Shown here piece after piece: positions 17,837-26,395 of a stretch of 64,000 bases of DNA (the first letter of the stretch is position 1; the number at the start of each line of letters is the position of its first letter). Source of the DNA: Cupriavidus pauculus (GTDB taxonomy: Bacteria; Pseudomonadota; Gammaproteobacteria; Burkholderiales; Burkholderiaceae); the NCBI RefSeq assembly GCF_008801835.1, contig NZ_VZOW01000024.1, positions 1-64,000 on the forward strand, read 5' to 3'. Both the position numbers and the translations under genes were made by a program. The notes beneath the pieces were generated by a model. That model made no database searches. It was not told the origin of the DNA and saw only the letters and a program-made list of their open reading frames with translations.

Positions 17837-18613
17837 ATGCAGCAAGTCTGGATTCGATTCCGCAGTCCTCGCGGCGGTGTCAGTTTCGGTCGCGTGGAAG
17901 GCGATCGCGTGATCGTTTTCGACGGTCCACCCTATGCGGACCCGATGCCTACGGGCGCGGTGCTGCCGCGTGCCGAGCTGCAGCTGCTTGCGCCCTGCGA
18001 GCCCGGAAAGATCGTTGCGCTGTGGAACAACTTTCATGCGCTGGCGCGAAAGCTGGAAAAGCCGGCGCCGCTGCATCCGCTGTTTCTGATGAAGCCCGCC
18101 ACTTCGCTGGCGGGGCCGGGCGACGCCATCGTGCGGCCTCCCAGCTATCGCGGCAAGATCGTCTACGAGGGCGAGCTTGGCATCGTCATTGGCAGGAAAT
18201 GCCGCAACGTCAGCGTGTCCGAGGCGGCGTCATGCATCTTCGGCTATACGGTGGTGAACGATGTTACCGCTGCGGAGCTCATCGCGGAGGACCCCAACTT
18301 TCCGCAATGGACGCGTGCGAAGGGCTATGACACGTTCGGCTGCCTGGGTCCGGCCATCGTCACGCATTTCGACTGGCGCAGCGCCAGCGTGGTGACGCGG
18401 CTCGATGGCGCGGAGCGGCAGAATTATCCGCTGTCGGACATGATCTTTTCGCCCGAAGAACAGGTCAGCCGGATCTCGCAGGATCTCACGCTGATGCCAG
18501 GCGATGTGATCGCGGTCGGGACGTCGTTGGGCGTGGGATCGATGAAGGACGGCGCCGTGGTCGAGGTGTCGATCGACGGCATCGGCGCGCTGGTGAACCA
18601 CGTCAAGGGATGA
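17837..18613 (+). CDS. Fumarylacetoacetate hydrolase (FAH) family protein
   Basis: The 258-residue protein has the FAH-fold core: KIVALWNNFHALARK near 57, FLMKPATSLAGPGDAI near 83, and the metal-binding Glu pair in YEGELGIVIGRKC near 112. This branch includes oxaloacetate decarboxylases, acylpyruvases and hydratases acting on 2-oxo acids. With its C2-acid neighbours it may handle a side product such as oxaloacetate or an acylpyruvate. It is distinct from the tyrosine-pathway FahA at 30604. ATG 17837 follows AAGGAGAGCC. Confidence 0.85.
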   Translation: MQQVWIRFRSPRGGVSFGRVEGDRVIVFDGPPYADPMPTGAVLPRAELQLLAPCEPGKIVALWNNFHALARKLEKPAPLHPLFLMKPATSLAGPGDAIVRPPSYRGKIVYEGELGIVIGRKCRNVSVSEAASCIFGYTVVNDVTAAELIAEDPNFPQWTRAKGYDTFGCLGPAIVTHFDWRSASVVTRLDGAERQNYPLSDMIFSPEEQVSRISQDLTLMPGDVIAVGTSLGVGSMKDGAVVEVSIDGIGALVNHVKG

Positions 18614-18633
18614 ACGACGAGAGGAAAAGCAGC

Positions 18634-18656
18634 AAGGGCCCGTGCGGGCCCTTTTT
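18634..18656. terminator. Terminator between convergent genes
   Basis: AAGGGCCC (18634-18641), loop GTGC, GGGCCCTT (18646-18653), then TTT. It ends the FAH-family gene and can act for the convergent gene at 18714. Confidence 0.8.
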
Positions 18657-18713
18657 GATCGTGGCGCTTTCAGTACCGCCGGGTCGCCGGCCGGCACATC
18701 GCGTAGTTTGCTG

Positions 18714-19031
18714 TCAGTTCATGCCCATGCCGTCCTTGGCTTTCATGTACTCGTTCTTCTTGTCGAAGATGAGCTGGCTGAGGAACGGCGCATCATAGGC
18801 ATGGAGCAGATGCGCGTGATATTCCTCGATATAGCGCGTGACGCGGGTCTTTTCGCATTCGATGCCGCACAGCCAATCGAACATCGGCATGTCCCAGCGA
18901 AAGCGCAGCCCAAGCTCGGCGAACGCGGCGTTGTAGGCTGCCAGATGGACTTCACGATCATGGCGTTGCGTGTCGGTGCTGGCCGGGGAGGTTGCGGTGA
19001 AGGCAGGCGCGTCGGACTGGACGTGGTTCAT
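18714..19031 (-). CDS. Conserved hypothetical protein of the C2-acid cluster (105 aa)
   Basis: A 105-residue soluble protein with an acidic, Trp/Tyr-rich middle (RFRWDMPMFDWLCGIECEK) and no signal peptide. The start MNHVQSDA has CAGGAG upstream. I do not recognise the family. It lies beyond the FAH gene on the opposite strand and shares with the LysR gene at 19134 the direction of transcription. A perfect CATAAG-N6-CTTATG palindrome about 97 bp upstream may be a site for that LysR protein. Confidence 0.7.
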   Translation of the reverse strand: MNHVQSDAPAFTATSPASTDTQRHDREVHLAAYNAAFAELGLRFRWDMPMFDWLCGIECEKTRVTRYIEEYHAHLLHAYDAPFLSQLIFDKKNEYMKAKDGMGMN

Positions 19032-19127
19032 GATCGTCTCCTGAAGTTGCACTCATGGTGAGCCGTGGTATGTGTGCAGCTTAGGCGGCGAGAACGATTT
19101 ACGATAATTAAAGTTTCAGCTAAAAAT

Positions 19128-19145
19128 CATAAGTCATTGCTTATG
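19128..19145. promoter_or_regulatory. Palindrome, possible LysR site
   Basis: CATAAG-TCATTG-CTTATG, a perfect 6-6-6 inverted repeat at the very end of the LysR gene and about 97 bp upstream of the gene at 18714. A related repeat (CATAAT-N7-TTTATG) lies at 20139-20157. Confidence 0.45.
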
Positions 19146-20099
19146 GATGGAATGACTTGCCAGGCGCGGCCGGATCAGGCCTTCTACGCCGGTAATCTGC
19201 TGGATCAGCGTGTGACCTTCTTCCATCAGGAAATGCTTGAACGCGAGCGCCACCGGCGGCAGCCGCTTGTTCTTGCGATGGACCACGTACCAATTCAGCA
19301 TAACCGGAAAACCTTCGATATCGAGCACAGCCAGCTTGCCCGTCTGCAACTCCAGCCCCACGGTATGCGCGGACAGAAAGGCGATGCCCATGTTGGCGAT
19401 GACGGCTTGCTTGATGGTCTCGGTGCTCTTGATTTCCATCGCGATGCGCAAGTTCGACAGCCGGCCTGCGAAACCTTCCTGCATCGAGTTCCAGGTGTCC
19501 GATCCCTTCTCGCGCGAAACGAACGCTTCTTCTGCAAGGCCGGCCAACGGAATGTTGCGCTGCCCGACCAGCGGGTGATTGGGTGCTGCCACGATGACAT
19601 AAGGGTGCGGCGCAAACGACTCCGCGATGGTGTCAATGCCCTCGGGCGGGCGCACCATGACCGCCAGATCAGTCAGATTTCCCGCCAGCTGATGTAATAA
19701 TTCTTCGCGATTGTGCACTGCAAGATTTAAAGTCACCGCATCATGGCGATTCATGAATTCCGCAAGCAGGCGCGGAAAGAAATAGTCGCCCGCACTGATC
19801 ACCGCGACATTCAAACGGCCTCCGGAAATACCCTTAAGCTGGGCCATCGCATCTTCGGCTTCACGAAATTGCTGAATGATGCTGCGGCTGTAGTGGAGCA
19901 TCTCCGTGCCGGCCGGCGTGAGGTAGATGCGTTTGCCAAGCTGCTCGAACAGGGGCAGACCCACGTGATGCTCCAACTGCCGAACCTGTGTGGAAACAGC
20001 GGGTTGGGTGAGATGCAGCTCCTCGGCAGCGCGTGAAAAGCTCAAGTGACGGGCCACCGTTTCGAACACTTTCAGCTGGCGCAGCGTGGCATTTTTCAT
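19134..20099 (-). CDS. LysR family regulator (CbbR-like)
   Basis: The 321-residue protein has the LysR helix-turn-helix at residues 4-62 (SFSRAAEELHLTQPAVSTQVRQLE) and a two-lobed substrate-binding domain from about 90. The overall pattern (MKNATLRQLKVFETVARHLS) is that of the CbbR branch. It is divergent from the OFA transporter at 20314 and upstream, in the same direction, of the small gene at 18714. LysR proteins usually control the divergent neighbour, so it likely controls transporter expression in response to an organic acid or a pathway intermediate. Confidence 0.9.
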   Translation of the reverse strand: MKNATLRQLKVFETVARHLSFSRAAEELHLTQPAVSTQVRQLEHHVGLPLFEQLGKRIYLTPAGTEMLHYSRSIIQQFREAEDAMAQLKGISGGRLNVAVISAGDYFFPRLLAEFMNRHDAVTLNLAVHNREELLHQLAGNLTDLAVMVRPPEGIDTIAESFAPHPYVIVAAPNHPLVGQRNIPLAGLAEEAFVSREKGSDTWNSMQEGFAGRLSNLRIAMEIKSTETIKQAVIANMGIAFLSAHTVGLELQTGKLAVLDIEGFPVMLNWYVVHRKNKRLPPVALAFKHFLMEEGHTLIQQITGVEGLIRPRLASHSIHKQ

Positions 20100-20138
20100 T
20101 GCACGAGTTCCTGCAATCTATAAAGGATCGTCAATGAT

Positions 20139-20157
20139 CATAATAAAAAACTTTATG
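20139..20157. promoter_or_regulatory. Imperfect palindrome in the LysR/transporter divergent promoter
   Basis: CATAAT-N7-TTTATG within an AT-rich stretch of the 214-bp divergent gap. It resembles the palindrome at 19128 and is a candidate LysR binding site. Confidence 0.4.
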
Positions 20158-20313
20158 CCGTGCTGATCTAAGTTTGAAGTAGCATCAATTCACGAATACA
20201 ACGTGCCGCAATGTCAGGCGCGCTCATTCAGTAGTGAAAGTCGGGCGTCCCCCAAGGCCAGCCCACACCTCGCGCCGCAGAGCGCGAATGACACTAATGC
20301 AAGGAGACACGAC

Positions 20314-21657
20314 ATGGCGCACACCGATGCGACAGGCCCCGTTGCGGGCGATTCCAATGGTGGCCTGCTCCGCAACCGCTGGTTCCAGCTCTTTATCGGC
20401 GTCCTGTGCATGGGCCTGGTGGCGAACCTCCAGTACGGCTGGACGCTGTTCGTCACGCCGATGAATGCCAAACATCACTGGGGCGACTCTGCGATTCAGG
20501 TCGCCTTTTCCATTTTTATCGTCACCGAGACCTGGCTGGTGCCATTGGAAGGCTGGCTGGTGGACCAGTTTGGGCCGCGTCCCGTGGTCGCGGTCGGCGC
20601 GATCTGCGCGGGCCTCGCGTGGGTGATGAACTCGTACGCGACTTCCTTGCCGATGCTCTATGCCGCCGCGGTCATCGCCGGTATCGGCGCCGGCGGCGTG
20701 TATGGCACCTGCGTGGGCAATGCGTTGAAGTGGTTTCCGGATAAGCGCGGTCTTGCGGCGGGACTGACGGCGGCTGGCTTCGGCGCGGGCTCGGCGCTGA
20801 CCGTGATCCCCATCGCCAACATGATCCAGAAATCGGGATACGAACATGCGTTCCTTACCTTCGGCATCCTGCAGGGCGTACTGATCTTTGCCATGGCGAT
20901 GCTGCTGGTGAGGCCGCAGCCGCCGAAGGGCGCCCGCGCGAACAAGGCCAATCTGACCAACCCGGTCGAGTTCACGCCGGGCCAGATGGTGCGCACGCCG
21001 GTGTTCTGGGTGATCTACGTGTCGTTCGTCGCGGTGGCCGCCGGCGGCATCATGGCGACCGCGCAACTGGGTCCCATCGCCAAGGATTTTGGGTTTGCCA
21101 CGATGCCGGTGACCATGCTCGGATTTACGCTGCCACTGCTGACGATGACCCTGTCGATCGACAATCTGTGCAACGGCCTGACACGTCCGTTGTGCGGATT
21201 CATCTCGGATCGCATCGGCCGGGAAAACACGATGTTCGTGATTTTTATTGGCGAAGGGCTGTCCTTGATCGGCCTTATGGAATTGGGTCAGGACCCCTAC
21301 TGGTTCATGTTTTTCGCCGCGCTGACGTTCCTGTTCTGGGGCGAGATCTTTTCGATTTTCCCGGCGCTGTGCGCCGATACATTCGGCAGCAAGTTCGCTG
21401 CGGCCAATGCCGGTACGCTCTACACCGCCAAGGGAACGGCCGCGCTACTGGTGCCGCTGGCGTCGGTGCTGTCGCATCAGGGCGGCTGGAACCTCGTTTT
21501 CAGCGTGGCGGCGTTCATGACCGTGGCGGCGGGATTGTCGGCCAAATTCCTGTTGCAGCCGATGCGCCGGCGCTTTATCACCGGGCACGCCAGCGCGCAG
21601 CCTGTCAGCGATACGGCCGCGTACCTGGCTGGTTTTTCGGCCGGCAAAGGCGAATAA
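20314..21657 (+). CDS. OFA-family MFS transporter (oxalate/formate antiporter-like), copy 1
   Basis: The 447-residue protein has about 12 membrane segments and the OFA markers: YGWTLFVTPM in helix 1, VGNALKWFPDKRGLAAGL after helix 4, RPLCGFISDRIGREN in the middle loop and LYTAKGTAALLVP in helix 11. The last holds a Lys matching the substrate-binding Lys of OxlT. It probably imports oxalate or a related C2 acid in exchange for formate or with protons. The start has AAGGAGACACGAC. Unlike the other two OFA genes here it has no copy of the 15-bp operator, and is instead divergent from a LysR gene. Confidence 0.88.
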   Translation: MAHTDATGPVAGDSNGGLLRNRWFQLFIGVLCMGLVANLQYGWTLFVTPMNAKHHWGDSAIQVAFSIFIVTETWLVPLEGWLVDQFGPRPVVAVGAICAGLAWVMNSYATSLPMLYAAAVIAGIGAGGVYGTCVGNALKWFPDKRGLAAGLTAAGFGAGSALTVIPIANMIQKSGYEHAFLTFGILQGVLIFAMAMLLVRPQPPKGARANKANLTNPVEFTPGQMVRTPVFWVIYVSFVAVAAGGIMATAQLGPIAKDFGFATMPVTMLGFTLPLLTMTLSIDNLCNGLTRPLCGFISDRIGRENTMFVIFIGEGLSLIGLMELGQDPYWFMFFAALTFLFWGEIFSIFPALCADTFGSKFAAANAGTLYTAKGTAALLVPLASVLSHQGGWNLVFSVAAFMTVAAGLSAKFLLQPMRRRFITGHASAQPVSDTAAYLAGFSAGKGE

Positions 21658-21693
21658 AAACATCGGCAGACCCTGCCAGCAAGGAGCGGCACC

Positions 21694-22605
21694 ATGAATG
21701 TTTCGCTTCCGCAATTGAAGGCGTTTGCGGCCGTGGCGCGACAGAAAAGCTTTACGCGCGCCGCTGCCGAACTGGGCCTCACGCAATCGGCCATCAGCCG
21801 CAGCGTGCGCGAGCTTGAAGAAGAAATCGATCAGCGGCTGTTCGACCGCACAACACGGCAGGTGGAACTGACCGATGCCGGCGAAACGCTCTCGCAGCGC
21901 ATCTGCCATCTGATCGAGGAAGTCGAACAGACCCTGCGCGAAAGCCATGGCACCGGCAAGCCGTGCCAAGGGACGGTGCAGATCGCGACCGATCCTGTGC
22001 TGTCATCGATGAGCGTGCCGATTTGGGTGGCGGGGTGCCGTAAGGCATGGCCTGGAATCGGCATCACACTGCGGGACCGTTCGCATGAATGCGTGTTGCA
22101 GAGTGTCCGTAGCGGCGAAGTCGACTTCGGCATTGCCAGCAATCCCGCACCTTGTGATGACTTGTATTGCGAACCGCTTTGCGCTGATCCGCTGCAGGCG
22201 GTGCTGCCAGCGGATCACCCGCTGGCCTCACGTGAATCGCTCGGCTGGGGCGAACTGGCCGATGCCGCGGTGCTGACGCTCGATCACAGTTCGGGTGTGC
22301 AGCCAGCCGTGGAGGGCGCGCTTTCCACTTACCACGTGAGACCAGGATCGCTGCAGTTGCTGGGGCATTTCGCAGCGATCTTCGGCATGGTCGCCATGGG
22401 GCTTGGCATCGGCATCGTACCGTCGCGGTCGCTGGCGAGCGGCATCGCACCCGCCGCGGTGCTTCGCCCACTGCGGCCGCAGGTAGCGTCCAACGTGGTG
22501 CTGGTGCGCCGCAAGGCGCGCTCATTGAAGCCGAACGCCGCTGCTGTGTGGGATAACCTGCGGGCACAGGAATACGACCATGCGCTGCTGAAGAAAGTGG
22601 GGTAG
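21694..22605 (+). CDS. LysR family regulator
   Basis: The 303-residue protein has an N-terminal HTH (KSFTRAAAELGLTQSAISRSVRELE) and a LysR substrate-binding domain from about residue 90. It lies 36 bp after the first OFA transporter, in the same direction and with an AAGGAGCGGC site, so it is probably cotranscribed with it. A terminator follows. Its target may be the transporter operon or other parts of the cluster. Confidence 0.9.
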   Translation: MNVSLPQLKAFAAVARQKSFTRAAAELGLTQSAISRSVRELEEEIDQRLFDRTTRQVELTDAGETLSQRICHLIEEVEQTLRESHGTGKPCQGTVQIATDPVLSSMSVPIWVAGCRKAWPGIGITLRDRSHECVLQSVRSGEVDFGIASNPAPCDDLYCEPLCADPLQAVLPADHPLASRESLGWGELADAAVLTLDHSSGVQPAVEGALSTYHVRPGSLQLLGHFAAIFGMVAMGLGIGIVPSRSLASGIAPAAVLRPLRPQVASNVVLVRRKARSLKPNAAAVWDNLRAQEYDHALLKKVG

Positions 22606-22723
22606 GGTGATGAACGCCTTTCACGTGCCGCAGCGCTACAACGCCGGAAGTGGGCAGCACACCACCTAGCGTAGGGTCGACCAGCGACTTTTAAGGATCT
22701 TGCTCCGTCCTTTGCGGCGGCTG

Positions 22724-22753
22724 ACGCACCCTCACGGGTGCGTTGTCGTTTTA
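22724..22753 (+). terminator. Terminator after the LysR gene
   Basis: ACGCACCC (22724-22731), loop TCAC, GGGTGCGT (22736-22743), then TGTCGTTTT. Confidence 0.75.
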
Positions 22754-22768
22754 GAGCGAACACTCTCG

Positions 22769-22783
22769 TGATATACCACATAC
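22769..22783 (-). promoter_or_regulatory. Regulon operator, copy 5
   Basis: Plus strand TGATATACCACATAC, an exact consensus match, 70 bp before the small gene at 22854. Confidence 0.75.
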
Positions 22784-22853
22784 AGAATATTTACAGACCT
22801 CGCAGTGCAGCATATAATGAATTCACCTTGATCTTCATCACTTAGGAGTTTTC

Positions 22854-23075
22854 ATGAACGCCACGCTGCTTTCCCTCGCCGCCCTTGGTCTGATCTCGTT
22901 GGGCGTGACCGTTACCTATGTCCTGGCCACGTTCGTCCCGATGGGCTTGCTGACCACGGCACAGGACCATGGTCGCTTTGCAGGATTGGGTTCCACCGAG
23001 GACGCCTCCGGCATCGGCAGCATTGGCGGGTCAGTATCCGACGCCGTTCTGCAGCCCCGTTTCCTGCACGCCTGA
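22854..23075 (+). CDS. Small membrane protein under the regulon operator (73 aa)
   Basis: The 73-residue protein has one long hydrophobic segment (about residues 5-34) and then a Gly/Ser-rich, soluble tail. ATG 22854 follows TAGGAG. The operator 70 bp upstream and the position between two OFA transporters suggest that it belongs to the same physiology, perhaps as a small partner of a transporter. I do not recognise the family. The tail composition is less protein-like than the helix, so the true end could be affected by a sequencing or frameshift issue. Confidence 0.55.
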   Translation: MNATLLSLAALGLISLGVTVTYVLATFVPMGLLTTAQDHGRFAGLGSTEDASGIGSIGGSVSDAVLQPRFLHA

Positions 23076-23704
23076 TCGCCGGATTCCCGGCACATCGTGC
23101 CGTACTGAGTCGTTTTGTTCAGAGCCTTGTAGCGGCCGGCAATACTGAACAATTTGCAGCATCCCCATTCCCACGGCCGTTTTCTCCTTTCCCCCGCCAT
23201 ATCCCGGACCGCGCACACCGCCGCGGCATGACGTCTAGCGTTTCCCATACATTCCTGCCATTCCCTTCGCATATGAATGCGAAGCGATTCAACGGCATTA
23301 GCGGTGAATTCGACTGAGATGATGTCTCAGGATTTTCCCTAGGCAGGGCGGGTTGCTACGCGCAAGCCAGCGTCGTCTCGCGTCGAGGTCGCTCGCGACA
23401 TTGATGTTGGGCTGGCATCTAACTCATTGATACGCAATGTCGGGTATCTGGTGGCAGCCGGGCATTTCATGCGGCGAGCGCACCAGTCGCGAAAACGGCG
23501 TAAATCCCTGCATTTCAAATGTCTGCACGACATATCAGGTAGCCATCCGAATCGGCTTGACATGGTTGATATACCACATACTGTATAGCACTAGAACGAC
23601 TCAGTCGTTCGAAGTCAGCGAACGCAGCAGTGGCAAAAACACAGAGGCATCGCATGCAGATGCCCATTCCACAACGGCAGTCACAACTGCCAGAAGGAGA
23701 CACC
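23076..23704. other. Long intergenic region before OFA transporter copy 2
   Basis: These 629 bp hold no supported gene. They contain a perfect 7-4-7 inverted repeat (TTCGCAT-ATGA-ATGCGAA, 23266-23283), a TTGACA -35-like box at 23557-23562 and operator copy 6. Confidence 0.5.
23567..23581 (-). promoter_or_regulatory. Regulon operator, copy 6 (OFA transporter 2)
   Basis: Plus strand TGATATACCACATAC, exact match, 123 bp before ATG 23705. It begins 4 bp after TTGACA, the same geometry as copy 7, so the motif would fill the promoter spacer. This suggests repression. Confidence 0.8.
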
Positions 23705-25039
23705 ATGGAAAGTCAGCAAAGCGCCGGCGGCGCCGGTACGCCAACGTCCTGGTATTCATCGCCATGGACGCAGCTTGTATTTGGTGTGATTTGCATGGCA
23801 ATGATCGCCAATATGCAGTACGGCTGGACCCTGTTCGTCAATCCGATCGACGATAAATATCACTGGGGCCGCACCGCCATCCAGGTGGCGTTCACGATTT
23901 TTGTGGTCACGGAAACGTGGCTGGTGCCGATCGAAGGGTATCTGGTCGATAAATATGGGCCGCGTCCGGTGGTGGTAGGTGGCGGACTGCTATGCGCGAT
24001 TGCCTGGGTGCTCAATTCGATGGCCTCGTCATTGCCGATGCTTTATTTCGCCGCGGCAGTGGGTGGCGTGGGCGCCGGCGCTGTCTATGGCACCTGTGTG
24101 GGCAATGCGCTGAAATGGTTTCCCCATCGCCGCGGGTTGGCTGCAGGGCTGACTGCCGCGGGGTTTGGCGCTGGCTCGGCACTGACCGTGGTGCCCATCG
24201 CCAATATGATCAAAAGCAGCGGTTACGAAGCCACGTTCCTGTATTTCGGGCTGGGGCAAGGCATTATCGTCGTGCTGCTGGGCATGATGCTATTACCGCC
24301 GTCGGTGAAGATCCTGTCCGATGTGAAAGCCACGCTCAAGGCTGCCGCGACCTATAACGCCTCACCGCGCCAGGTATTGTCTTCACCGATTTTTTGGGTG
24401 ATGTACGCGATGTTCGTGATGATGGCGGCCGGCGGCCTGATGGCAACCGCCCAGCTTGGCCCGATCGCGAAGGATTTCGGGTTGCACGATTCGCCCGTTT
24501 CGATTCTTGGGCTGACCCTGCCGGCGCTGACATTCGCACTAACGATCGACCGCGTCCTCAATGGCTTGACGCGCCCGTTCTTCGGTTGGGTTTCGGACAA
24601 TATCGGTCGCGAAAACACCATGTTTCTGGCATTCGCGGTGGAGGCGGTCGGCATTCTGCTGCTGGCAAAATATGGGCAGAATCCCACGCTGTTCGTGATC
24701 CTGACCGGTATCGTGTTCTTTGCCTGGGGCGAAATCTATAGTCTTTTTCCCGCGACCTGCGGCGACACTTTCGGTCCGAAATTTGCCGCCACCAACGCGG
24801 GTATGCTTTATACGGCCAAAGGTACTGCCGCGCTGCTGGTGCCTTTTTCGAGCGTGATCACAGCGGCCACCGGCGATTGGCATGCGGTCTTCATGCTGGC
24901 CTCGGGCATGGCGGCAATCTCCGCGCTGATGGCGATTTTCCTGCTCAAGCCGATGCGCGAGGCTCATGCAAAAAAGTTCGTCCAGGACAATTCGACGGCG
25001 TCGATGGGCTATCGCCCGGTGCCTGATGACCTGACCTGA
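23705..25039 (+). CDS. OFA-family MFS transporter, copy 2
   Basis: The 444-residue, 12-helix protein closely resembles the copy at 20314: YGWTLFVNPI, VGNALKWFPHRRGLAAGL, RPFFGWVSDNIGREN and LYTAKGTAALLVP are at equivalent places. The start at 23705 has AGAAGGAGACACC; the longer frame from 23630 is spurious. It is monocistronic, with operator copy 6 upstream and a terminator downstream. It likely moves oxalate, formate or a related anion. Confidence 0.88.
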   Translation: MESQQSAGGAGTPTSWYSSPWTQLVFGVICMAMIANMQYGWTLFVNPIDDKYHWGRTAIQVAFTIFVVTETWLVPIEGYLVDKYGPRPVVVGGGLLCAIAWVLNSMASSLPMLYFAAAVGGVGAGAVYGTCVGNALKWFPHRRGLAAGLTAAGFGAGSALTVVPIANMIKSSGYEATFLYFGLGQGIIVVLLGMMLLPPSVKILSDVKATLKAAATYNASPRQVLSSPIFWVMYAMFVMMAAGGLMATAQLGPIAKDFGLHDSPVSILGLTLPALTFALTIDRVLNGLTRPFFGWVSDNIGRENTMFLAFAVEAVGILLLAKYGQNPTLFVILTGIVFFAWGEIYSLFPATCGDTFGPKFAATNAGMLYTAKGTAALLVPFSSVITAATGDWHAVFMLASGMAAISALMAIFLLKPMREAHAKKFVQDNSTASMGYRPVPDDLT

Positions 25040-25060
25040 CCCGAAATCCGCAAATATGAT

Positions 25061-25084
25061 GGCCCGCCGTGTGCGGGCTTTTAT
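25061..25084 (+). terminator. Terminator after OFA transporter 2
   Basis: GCCCGC, loop CGTGT, GCGGGC followed by TTTTA. Confidence 0.8.
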
Positions 25085-25210
25085 GCTTCTCGATTGTCAG
25101 AAAATTCAGGAAAGTGATTGCGATATTTTCCTGCTTATCATTTGAGTATAGGGCGACTACGATGCAGGCATCGCATTGATCAACTGGCGCGTTGCCAAAG
25201 GATGCCCGAC

Positions 25211-26227
25211 ATGAAAGCCATCGGCCTGACCCAATACCTTCCGATTTCCAATCCACAGTCGCTCGTCGATATCGAGATCGACAAGCCCGAAGCAACCGGT
25301 CACGATTTGCTGGTCAAGGTGGAAGCCATTGCCGTGAACCCGGTGGACACCAAGGTGCGCGCACCGAAGGACAAGATCGAAAATCCGCCGCGCGTGCTGG
25401 GCTGGGATGCGGCAGGCACGGTGGTCGCGGTCGGTTCGGAAGTGACGCTGTTCAAGGTGGGCGATCCGGTGTTTTATGCGGGCAGCATTACCCGCGCCGG
25501 CGCCAACAGCGAATTCCATTTGGTTGATGAGCGCATCGCTGGCCACAAGCCGGCGACGCTCGATTTCGCCCAGGCTGCGGCGCTGCCGTTGACCGCCATT
25601 ACCGCGTGGGAAGCATTGTTCGATCGTCTGGGCATCTCGCCGAAGGGTGAGGATGCCGGTAAATCGGTGCTGATTATTGGCGGCGCCGGCGGCGTCGGCT
25701 CCATCGGTATTCAACTTGCCAAGGTGCTGGCGGGAATGACGGTTATCGCGACGGCGTCGCGTCCCGAATCCGAAGCGTGGTGCCGCCGCCTGGGCGCCGA
25801 CCACACCATCGATCATCGTCAGGACATGCCGTCGCAACTTCGCGCACTGGGCTTCGCGCACGTCGACTATATCCTTTGCTTCAACGATACGGATCGCCAT
25901 TTCAAGGCAATGTCCGAGGCTATCGCACCGCAGGGCAAGATCTGCTCGATCGTCGAAAATGCGGGACCGTTGGCCATCGGCGACCTGAAAAGCAAGAGCG
26001 CTACCTTTGTTTGGGAATTCATGTTCACGCGCGCCATGTTCCAGACGCCCGACATGATTGCTCAGCATCGCCTGCTTAACGAGGTGGCGCGGCTGATCGA
26101 TGCCGGCAAGCTGCAAACGACCGTTGGCGATAACCTCGGGAAAATCAACGCCGAAAACTTGCGCCGTGCTCACGCTTTGCTGGAGGGCGGTCAGACCATC
26201 GGCAAACTGGTTTTGCAGGGATTTTGA
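25211..26227 (+). CDS. Zinc-type alcohol dehydrogenase / quinone oxidoreductase family protein
   Basis: The 338-residue protein has the GroES-like N-terminal domain (VKVEAIAVNPVDTKVRAP near 40, LGWDAAGTVVAVG near 65) and the NADPH-binding Rossmann domain (IIGGAGGVGSIGIQLAK near 155). The zinc-binding Cys residues of classical alcohol dehydrogenases are absent, which fits the zinc-independent quinone reductase/enone reductase branch (ZADH2/YhdH-like). The start MKAIGLTQYL at 25211 suits the family. It is monocistronic and ends at a terminator; no link to the oxalate-type cluster is evident. Confidence 0.85.
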   Translation: MKAIGLTQYLPISNPQSLVDIEIDKPEATGHDLLVKVEAIAVNPVDTKVRAPKDKIENPPRVLGWDAAGTVVAVGSEVTLFKVGDPVFYAGSITRAGANSEFHLVDERIAGHKPATLDFAQAAALPLTAITAWEALFDRLGISPKGEDAGKSVLIIGGAGGVGSIGIQLAKVLAGMTVIATASRPESEAWCRRLGADHTIDHRQDMPSQLRALGFAHVDYILCFNDTDRHFKAMSEAIAPQGKICSIVENAGPLAIGDLKSKSATFVWEFMFTRAMFQTPDMIAQHRLLNEVARLIDAGKLQTTVGDNLGKINAENLRRAHALLEGGQTIGKLVLQGF

Positions 26228-26276
26228 ATCAGCCTGATTCGCAATTAACTGCCGAGCAGCGCGCGCAACCAAGAAA

Positions 26277-26311
26277 AAGGGCCGAGACAGCTGAGGCTGT
26301 CCGGCCCTTCA
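26277..26311. terminator. Terminator between convergent genes
   Basis: AAGGGCC...GACAGC / GCTGTC...GGCCCTT, a long two-part stem preceded by AAAAA. It separates the dehydrogenase gene from the convergent hydrolase gene. Confidence 0.75.
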
Positions 26312-26395
26312 AATAAGACCGCTCACAGAGCCAGAGGGTGAGAACACGCGGGACGGGACCTGCATCGCGAATGCCTCCGTCCTGCGTTTTCCCCG

